Below are positions 7,072-11,105 of a stretch of DNA of 11,105 nucleotides, in pieces. Position 1 is the stretch's first letter. Each line of letters opens with the position of its first letter. The stretch spans positions 1-11,105 of the forward strand of contig CAZQDJ010000030.1 of the NCBI GenBank assembly GCA_964592275.1. Reading direction: 5' to 3'. The translations under genes and the position numbers were made by a program. This DNA is from CANNBR01 sp964592275 (GTDB lineage Bacteria; Babelota; Babeliae; Babelales; CAIQNR01). The notes beneath the pieces are model-generated. The model saw only the letters and a program-made list of their open reading frames with translations, was not told the origin of the DNA and ran no database searches.

Positions 7072-7120
7072 CTTATTCGAAGATTCCCTTACTATTCGCT
7101 TTGCTCATTGGGAATGACAC
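7072..7120 (-). repeat. REP-like palindrome
   Basis: Read on the - strand it begins TGTCATTCCC and contains GAGCAAAGCGAA and GGGAATCTTC, the layout of the common bacterial GTCATTCCC...GGGAAT intergenic repeat. The arms ATTCCC (7083-7088) and GGGAAT (7110-7115) pair exactly around a 21-base loop. It lies inside a 664-bp stretch without a convincing gene. Confidence 0.6.
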
Positions 7121-7160
7121 ATAATGATATAAAAAAGATACCGTATCAGGCGGAACTGAG

Positions 7161-7208
7161 TTGCCCTCCGTTAGGAGGCAAGGAACGATTGCAGCCGAAA
7201 AAAGCAAT
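7161..7208. repeat. Two adjacent small hairpins
   Basis: TTGCCCTCC (7161-7169) pairs with GGAGGCAA (7174-7181) around the 4-base loop GTTA, with one bulged C. ATTGC (7188-7192) pairs with GCAAT (7204-7208). They sit just upstream of the dispersed repeat copy at 7231 and may be part of the same repeat block. Short open frames across this region have no recognisable product. Confidence 0.4.
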
Positions 7209-7230
7209 CAAACAGCATGTTTGTGCCCGA

Positions 7231-7320
7231 GATCCAAGAGGGTCGGCAAGGACCCGTCTTGGCATTGCGCGTGGAGCGCAACAGAAAATTAAGTTATTGG
7301 AAGAATAAAGATTCTTGCGC
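7231..7320 (+). repeat. Dispersed ~90-bp hairpin repeat, copy B
   Basis: This is the second copy of the element at 150-240, in the same orientation about 7 kb away, with about six differences. Its hairpin TTGCGC/GCGCAA (7265-7270/7276-7281) is one pair longer than in copy A. The tail AACAGAAAATTAAGTTATT is partly repeated again downstream at 7346-7377. Confidence 0.9.
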
Positions 7321-7345
7321 AGATCCCCCTTCTTGCTTTGCCGCT

Positions 7346-7377
7346 GCACGCGAAGTGCAACAGAAAACTAAGTTATT
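7346..7377 (+). repeat. Diverged partial copy of the hairpin-plus-tail unit
   Basis: It aligns to 7267-7298 with 27 of 32 identical bases. The hairpin stem changes from GCGC/GCGC to GCAC/GTGC. That replaces a G-C pair with an A-T pair on both sides, so pairing is kept. The tail AACAGAAAACTAAGTTATT is almost unchanged. It ends about 60 bp before the oxidoreductase start and may be in its leader. Confidence 0.7.
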
Positions 7378-7438
7378 ACAAAAAAATGGTATTATTACTA
7401 ACGGCAAACGTTTCTCATGCTAAAAAAAGATTAGAATT

Positions 7439-8653
7439 ATGCAAAAAACTTATATCATTATTGGTACATCAGCTGCAGGTATCGCAGCAGTTCAAAAAGT
7501 CCGTCAGGCAGATGCTCAAGCACGGATTATCTGTTTTTCTGAAGAGGCAGAGCTCCCTTATAATAAATGTTTTTTGGCTGACTTTTTAGGTGAACAAAAA
7601 GATCTTTCTACAGTGTATACAAAGTCGGCTGATTTTTTTTCATCGTTATCGATTGAGCTTTATCTTGCAACCAAGGTGATTGCTATTGATCCTGTTAAAA
7701 AAAACGTTATCACGCATGATGGCAAATCGTATTATTATACCGTGTTATTGTTAGCAGTGGGTGCAGCTTCACGTACGCCAACGTGTAGCTATAAAAAAAA
7801 TATGCAAGGTTTTTTCCCGTTTTATACACTGAGTGATGCATTGACAGTGCAAGAGTGGATTAAAAAAGAGAAACCAAAAAATGTTTTGGTGATGGGGGCG
7901 GGGCTTACCGGCCTTGAAGTTGCTGATGCACTGCGAGTACATGGAGTAAGTGTTACCGTTGTTGAACAACAGTCGCGATTATTGATGCGCCATAGCGATA
8001 CAGAGGGGTCGGACTTTATTACGAATGCCATGAAAAACTGTTCAGTCGATCTCGTTCTTGGAGTTGGCGTGAGTGAGATTGTTTCCAATGCGCACAATTG
8101 CGTTACTGAAGTTGTTTTTTCTGATGGAACTTCAAAAAAAGTTGACCTGGTTATTGGAGCATTAGGGTCATGTGCGCGCTTGGAACTTGCAGAAAGTGCT
8201 GGGCTTGCCATTCAACAGGGGGCAGTGGTGACTAATGAATTTTTGCAAACGAGCGATCCTGCAATTTTTGCAGCCGGTGATGTGGTTTTGGTAAAAAATA
8301 GAATAACGGGAGAATTGGTACGCACTGCTTTATGGCCTGATGCGGTGGCACAAGGTATGTACGCTGGCCGCGCTATGACAGTAGTTGGCGGAGATGGAAA
8401 AGAAGTTCAAGAGTATCCGGGTGTTGTGCCGGTAGCGACATCATCTTTTTTTGGAGTTTCGTTCCATTCAGCTGGTTTTTTGGAGCCTCATCATGCAGAG
8501 TGGTCTGAAAAAATAGAAAGAACAGCTCTTGGATATTCAAAGGTTGTTTTTGATAAAAGTGGAGCGGTTAAAGGGTTCATCTGTCTTGGCGAGCTTGTTT
8601 CTTGTGTGGTTTCTTATAAACGGTCTTTGGTAAGCGGGATACCGTTACGGTAA
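7439..8653 (+). CDS. FAD/NAD(P)-dependent oxidoreductase (pyridine nucleotide-disulfide reductase fold)
   Basis: The 404-aa cytoplasmic flavoprotein is close to the usual length of the NADH oxidase, CoA-disulfide reductase, NirB and rubredoxin reductase superfamily (Pyr_redox_2). Visible motifs are the N-terminal FAD dinucleotide-binding loop GTSAAG (residues 9-14), the NAD(P)-binding loop GAGLTGLE (153-160), an acidic residue ending the next strand (VVEQ, E176) that favours NAD(H), and the second FAD motif FAAGD (277-281). The flavin-facing segment LPYNKCFLAD has Cys44 near the position of the redox cysteine of CoA-disulfide reductases and NADH oxidases. Residues 320-400 fit the dimerisation domain. 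The electron acceptor cannot be told from sequence. Codons up to the first ATG have no good Shine-Dalgarno sequence. The gene ends 3 bp from the convergent toxin gene. No partner (rubredoxin, nitrite reductase subunit) is nearby. Confidence 0.9.
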   Translation: MQKTYIIIGTSAAGIAAVQKVRQADAQARIICFSEEAELPYNKCFLADFLGEQKDLSTVYTKSADFFSSLSIELYLATKVIAIDPVKKNVITHDGKSYYYTVLLLAVGAASRTPTCSYKKNMQGFFPFYTLSDALTVQEWIKKEKPKNVLVMGAGLTGLEVADALRVHGVSVTVVEQQSRLLMRHSDTEGSDFITNAMKNCSVDLVLGVGVSEIVSNAHNCVTEVVFSDGTSKKVDLVIGALGSCARLELAESAGLAIQQGAVVTNEFLQTSDPAIFAAGDVVLVKNRITGELVRTALWPDAVAQGMYAGRAMTVVGGDGKEVQEYPGVVPVATSSFFGVSFHSAGFLEPHHAEWSEKIERTALGYSKVVFDKSGAVKGFICLGELVSCVVSYKRSLVSGIPLR

Positions 8654-8656
8654 GAA

Positions 8657-8923
8657 TCAAAATAAGTCTGAGTGTGTTCCAGTTCTAGCAAATATAATTT
8701 CTGTTTTTGTTTTGACATAAATGAGCAACCAATCAGGCTCGATGTGACATTCCCAACAGTCTTTATAATTACCATGGAGTTTATGATTTTTATACTTTGC
8801 CGGGAGTATTTTTTCTTCAAGTAGTAAGTTGATTACTGTGCTGAGCTTGGTAAGATCACAACCTCGTCTTTTTGTTCGCTCTAGATCTTTAACAAATTTT
8901 GTTTGATATACGCGATTTAGCAT
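8657..8923 (-). CDS. YafQ-family mRNA interferase toxin (type II TA)
   Basis: The 88-aa product matches the YafQ branch of the RelE superfamily, ribosome-dependent endoribonucleases that cleave mRNA in the A site. The catalytic set known from E. coli YafQ is complete here: His47, His60, Asp64, Trp65, His84 and Phe88, in NHKLHG, HIEPDWLLIY and RTGTHSDLF. These correspond to H50, H63, D67, W68, H87 and F91 of YafQ. Length is typical (about 90 aa). It follows its antitoxin gene by 2 bp in one operon, the usual antitoxin-first order. Its stop is 3 bp from the end of the oxidoreductase gene. All key residues being present suggests an active toxin. Confidence 0.93.
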   Translation of the reverse strand: MLNRVYQTKFVKDLERTKRRGCDLTKLSTVINLLLEEKILPAKYKNHKLHGNYKDCWECHIEPDWLLIYVKTKTEIIFARTGTHSDLF

Positions 8924-8925
8924 AC

Positions 8926-9189
8926 TTAGAGCCCAAATTTTTTGGAAATCTTATCAGCGTCTTTTCCTCGTAGGATGTTTTTTTCTTCTTTAATTTCATC
9001 AAGAACTTTACGTGTTTCTTTATTGGGTAGGTGGGTGCTTGTGATGCATTCAATGTCAATAGAATCAATAGCGTCCATAAGCACTTCACGTATTGTTTTA
9101 CCGGTAAGAAGAGCGATGGATTTTATTTTTAGATGATATTGTTTTGGAATATCAGATGTTAAGCGTGAAAGATCTTTTCGATTATTCAT
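8926..9189 (-). CDS. RelB/DinJ-family antitoxin
   Basis: The 87-aa product is encoded immediately upstream of the YafQ-type toxin. The N-terminal half (residues 8-45, with KSIALLTGKTIREVLMDAID) fits a ribbon-helix-helix DNA-binding dimer. The C-terminal part (PNKETRKVLDE..., ending GKDADKISKKFGL) resembles the DinJ tail KDADDLFDKLGI, which wraps the toxin. The ATG at 9189 has a strong AAGGAG 5 bases upstream. Family knowledge predicts it neutralises the toxin and, with it, represses this operon; the palindrome at 9205-9216 is a candidate operator. Confidence 0.87.
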   Translation of the reverse strand: MNNRKDLSRLTSDIPKQYHLKIKSIALLTGKTIREVLMDAIDSIDIECITSTHLPNKETRKVLDEIKEEKNILRGKDADKISKKFGL

Positions 9190-9204
9190 GGGGACTCCTT
9201 ATAA

Positions 9205-9216
9205 TTTTAATTAAAA
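9205..9216 (-). promoter_or_regulatory. Candidate autoregulatory operator of the TA operon
   Basis: TTTTAATTAAAA is a perfect 12-bp palindrome 5 bp upstream of the antitoxin Shine-Dalgarno sequence, within AT-rich promoter DNA. Ribbon-helix-helix antitoxins normally bind palindromes in this position. In AT-rich DNA such a palindrome can arise by chance, so support is positional only. Confidence 0.35.
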
Positions 9217-9280
9217 CTTAAAATGATATTACCACAAATAAGGGAATGAGGGCAAGTGGGCTAGGGGCTACACTATAAAA

Positions 9281-9309
9281 TTGCCTACTAGAGCCATTTT
9301 TTGTACTAT
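9281..9309 (+). promoter_or_regulatory. Putative sigma-70-type promoter
   Basis: TTGCCT (9281-9286) and TACTAT (9304-9309) are separated by 17 bp, with a TG just before the -10 box (9302-9303). This would start transcription near 9316, between the divergent TA operon and the exported-protein gene at 9342. A TATAAA at 9274-9279 is a weaker alternative that would put the AGGAGG at 9311 inside the mRNA. Confidence 0.4.
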
Positions 9310-9341
9310 AAGGAGGAATTATTTTTGTTATGAGGGGTTTT

Positions 9342-10382
9342 ATGAAAAAGAATTTTTTACTTATTTTTACTTGTTTAAGTTTACAAGGTCATTCAATTGC
9401 AGCTGAATTTAGTCAACAACAAGGCACGTGGCAGGAAACGGTCAAAAATGGAGCGTCTTCTGTTGGTACGTGGGTAGGCAAAAAATGTACTGATGGTGCA
9501 AACAGAGTGTGGCGAAATAAAGCAACGTATGCATTTTTTGGAACTCATGCAGCAGTCGCCGGGGCTTTCGTTTTAGCTCCGATAGATACTCAAACAAAGG
9601 CAGGGGTAGCAGTAGCAGGTTTGGTTGTTCATTATCTGTTGCTTGGCCGGCATTTAAAAAATTCTTATTATAGAAGTGTTCGATTTAATCAAGAAACAGA
9701 GTCGTTTGAGCAACTTAAAATTCTTAATACCAGTAACTGGTTAGAAAAAAATGGGATTATTATTGACGGAGTGGTCTATACTAGTGGCTATCACTTATGG
9801 CAGGGATATCAACAAGCCCTGAATAAGCAGCGATTTTTAAGGCAATTTTTATCGGTTATTGTTATTGATAGTAGCTCAAGTAGAACGCGTCAAGTAATTG
9901 TGGTGGCGTTAGAAACAGTTCAACAAAGACTTGCAGAATGTTCTGATCCCGCGCATGAACGTTATACTAATGCAGGGCTTTTGATAGGAAAGCATTTCCA
10001 TCGTTTTTTTGTACATCCAGGAAAGCACTTCCCTCATAATATTTCCACCTGGATTTGGCAAGAAGAACGAGGGGGCGATCTTTTTAAAACACCACTTGGT
10101 GAAAGTTATTTTGAAGAATGGTTGCATAAAGATTTTTTAACCAAAATAAATGTGTATGAAATAGATTCCTTTGCTCGCATGTTTTCATTGACTGAGGGAC
10201 AAAAGTGTATTGCAGGCTTTAGAGTTCCTTGGTATCGCGTTTCTTCATGGAGCAGAAATGCGGCCGCACAGTATTATGTTGCCTTGCTGAAACGGTATGT
10301 CTTTTTATTAACGTGTCGAGCATTATGCGATGACATTATCGCTTCTCAGGTTGTTGAACAAAAACAGGATGTTTTTTGGTAG
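9342..10382 (+). CDS. Exported or membrane-associated protein, function unknown
   Basis: The 346-aa product matches no family I recognise. I chose the ATG at 9342 because it gives a compact signal peptide (MKKNFLLIFTCLSLQGHSIAAE, cleavage near residue 21) and has GAGG 6 bases upstream. An in-frame ATG at 9330 lies 13 bases after AGGAGG (9311-9316) and adds four residues. Residues about 62-102 hold one or two hydrophobic segments (THAAVAGAFVLAP and AGVAVAGLVVHYLLLG), suggesting a membrane hairpin. The remainder is a globular-looking region rich in Trp, Tyr and His, ending in Trp, with cysteines at positions 49, 200, 290, 327 and 331. Unlike the 362-5900 proteins it has no low-complexity or coiled-coil region. 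It is monocistronic and followed by the inverted-repeat unit. Confidence 0.75.
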   Translation: MKKNFLLIFTCLSLQGHSIAAEFSQQQGTWQETVKNGASSVGTWVGKKCTDGANRVWRNKATYAFFGTHAAVAGAFVLAPIDTQTKAGVAVAGLVVHYLLLGRHLKNSYYRSVRFNQETESFEQLKILNTSNWLEKNGIIIDGVVYTSGYHLWQGYQQALNKQRFLRQFLSVIVIDSSSSRTRQVIVVALETVQQRLAECSDPAHERYTNAGLLIGKHFHRFFVHPGKHFPHNISTWIWQEERGGDLFKTPLGESYFEEWLHKDFLTKINVYEIDSFARMFSLTEGQKCIAGFRVPWYRVSSWSRNAAAQYYVALLKRYVFLLTCRALCDDIIASQVVEQKQDVFW

Positions 10383-10460
10383 CAAAGATTTTCTGATTAT
10401 TGGTGAGTTTTTTTCTAGATATCATTAAGGGTTATTATGAAGATTGACGTAGCTCTTCTA

Positions 10461-10536
10461 CTCGTCGTCCTCAGCGATACGAGAGTCGCAGCAGTGCGCA
10501 GCACTGACTAGACGAAGTGAGCGTAAGGATCCAGAA
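10461..10536 (+). repeat. 76-bp inverted repeat, left arm
   Basis: The reverse complement of 10911-10986 matches at 73 of 76 positions without gaps. It runs from CTCGTCGTCCTCAGCGATAC to GTAAGGATCCAGAA. It contains a hairpin CAGTGC-GCA-GCACTG, and its two ends are weakly complementary, so each arm is itself palindromic, like a REP or BIME element. The 78 bp before it (10383-10460) hold nothing recognisable. Confidence 0.95.
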
Positions 10537-10568
10537 TAATTGCATAAAAATCATTATGGTGAATACGT

Positions 10569-10867
10569 ATGAAAACTAAAAACCAGTAGTTTATATCACG
10601 GCAAATCAAACTAATGGGACTTTGTATATCGATGTAACTTCTGATTTATCACGCCGTCTTTTTGAACATAAAAATGGCATAGGTTCGGAGTTTGTAAAGA
10701 AATACAGGTGTATTATCCTCTTGTGGTACCAATTCTTTGAGTTAATGGTTGATGCAATTTCTTTTGAGAAATCTCTAAAAAAGAAGCTTCGTAGCAGTAA
10801 GATTAAGTTGATAGAAACTATGAATCCGTTTTGGAATGACTTATACGAGAATGTGTATCATCAATAG
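10569..10867 (+). pseudogene. GIY-YIG nuclease-family gene, apparently frameshifted at its start
   Basis: The family is small single-domain GIY-YIG endonucleases (UvrC/homing-nuclease fold, about 80-100 aa). From 10592 the frame reads VYITANQTNGTLYIDVT, then SRRLFEHKNG (catalytic-type Arg), SFEKSLKKK (the conserved Glu) and LIETMNPFWNDLYE, which match the family end to end. The second core motif is YID rather than YIG. The only good ATG (10569) is in another frame and reaches TAG at 10587 after six codons (MKTKNQ). One missing base after TA at 10588 would restore Tyr and give MKTKNQYVYI, the usual family start. As it stands, translation could begin only at the TTG at 10622, which would lose the first Tyr motif. 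It lies between 76-bp inverted repeats. An odd start codon or a sequencing error is the alternative. Confidence 0.75.
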
Positions 10868-10910
10868 TCTGAATAATTTGATACATTATGAGGACTCTGG
10901 TGTAATTTAT

Positions 10911-10986
10911 TTCTGGATCCTTACGCTCACTTCGTCTAGCCAGTGCTGCGCACTGCTGCGACTTTCGTATCGCTGAGGATGACGAG
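10911..10986 (-). repeat. 76-bp inverted repeat, right arm
   Basis: This is the inverted partner of 10461-10536, with mismatches at only three positions. It begins 43 bp after the stop of the GIY-YIG gene. In single-stranded form the two arms could pair into a long stem with the nuclease gene in the loop. Confidence 0.95.
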
Positions 10987-11071
10987 GATTTTTATGTATC
11001 TATTTTTTCTTACCAGGCCTTTTCAAATAATTTGCGGATAAACTTTTTGGTCTTTATTTATATGACCAGAA

Positions 11072-11096
11072 AACCCGGGTTCTTTTAAAGCCCGGG
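11072..11096 (-). terminator. Terminator-like hairpin near the right edge
   Basis: CCCGGG (11074-11079) and CCCGGG (11091-11096) pair, extended by TT/AA with one bulge, around a short loop. On the - strand the stem is followed by TTTTC, so it could end a - strand gene lying beyond the window. On the + strand no T-tract follows. A short TGGTC/GACCA repeat (11048-11052/11064-11068) sits beside it. The rest of 10987-11071 shows nothing recognisable. Confidence 0.4.
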
Positions 11097-11105
11097 ATGA
11101 ATGGT

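Larger units (their letters stand above)
10461..10986. mobile_element. Candidate inverted-repeat unit carrying a GIY-YIG nuclease gene
   Basis: A 526-bp unit made of two near-identical 76-bp inverted repeats around a single small nuclease gene. No flanking target-site duplication is evident by eye (bases before 10461 and after 10986 differ). There is no transposase. The layout is reminiscent of REP/RAYT units, but with a GIY-YIG nuclease in place of the Y1 tyrosine transposase. Two REP-like repeats may simply have inserted on either side of the gene. Confidence 0.4.

Noticed and set aside
7108..7589. Short + strand frames of 66-83 aa and a - strand frame at 7146-7349
   Set aside because: They run through the REP-like and dispersed repeat copies, or overlap the oxidoreductase in another frame; the copy of the repeat at 150-240 does not preserve them.
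7822..8211. A 129-aa - strand open frame inside the oxidoreductase gene
   Set aside because: It is fully contained in a strongly supported flavoprotein gene and has no motif of its own.
8942..9136. A 64-aa + strand frame opposite the antitoxin
   Set aside because: It is antisense to a well-supported antitoxin gene and lacks any ribosome site or domain.
10461..10986. Classical insertion sequence
   Set aside because: There is no transposase, the arms are far longer than usual IS ends for so small a unit, and no target-site duplication is visible by eye.

Overview
The window looks like an AT-rich genome segment from an uncultured or host-associated bacterium. Four things point that way: a run of Sec-signal proteins with no recognisable domains, two tRNA genes with encoded CCA ends, a type II toxin-antitoxin pair, and many GC-rich palindromic repeats between genes. 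The style (small exported helical proteins, REP-like repeats, stray GIY-YIG genes) recalls Candidatus Dependentiae (TM6) and other intracellular bacteria. That assignment is inference, because no marker gene is present.

Layout. 1-240: GC-rich non-coding repeats, namely a 40-bp tandem repeat entering from the left edge, a 26-bp tandem repeat and a dispersed hairpin repeat. 241-361: a possible terminator and a promoter. 362-5900: four + strand genes encoding exported, mostly helical, low-complexity proteins, arranged as two pairs (362-2319 and 2425-5900). Each pair is preceded by a nearly identical 19-bp element at promoter distance. 5946-6774, - strand: tRNA-Arg(UCG), tRNA-Arg(CCU) and a small membrane-anchored protein, read in that order.

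6775-7438 has no convincing gene but holds several GC-rich hairpins, a REP-like palindrome and a second copy of the repeat at 150-240. 7439-8653 (+) encodes a complete FAD/NAD(P)-dependent disulfide-reductase-fold oxidoreductase. It runs tail to tail, 3 bp apart, into a YafQ-type toxin with its RelB/DinJ-type antitoxin (8657-9189, -). 9342-10382 (+) encodes another exported or membrane protein of unknown function. 10461-10986 is a unit of two 76-bp inverted repeats (73/76 identical) around a GIY-YIG nuclease gene whose start has been lost through an apparent one-base deletion. The right edge ends in a terminator-like hairpin, probably serving a - strand gene outside the window.

Two things stand out. 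The first is the four-gene exported-protein locus with its duplicated promoter element and weakly shared protein modules, a candidate lineage-specific secreted or cell-envelope system. The second is the GIY-YIG gene framed by long inverted repeats, which resembles a REP-type repeat unit with its own nuclease. Neither function can be proved from sequence alone.
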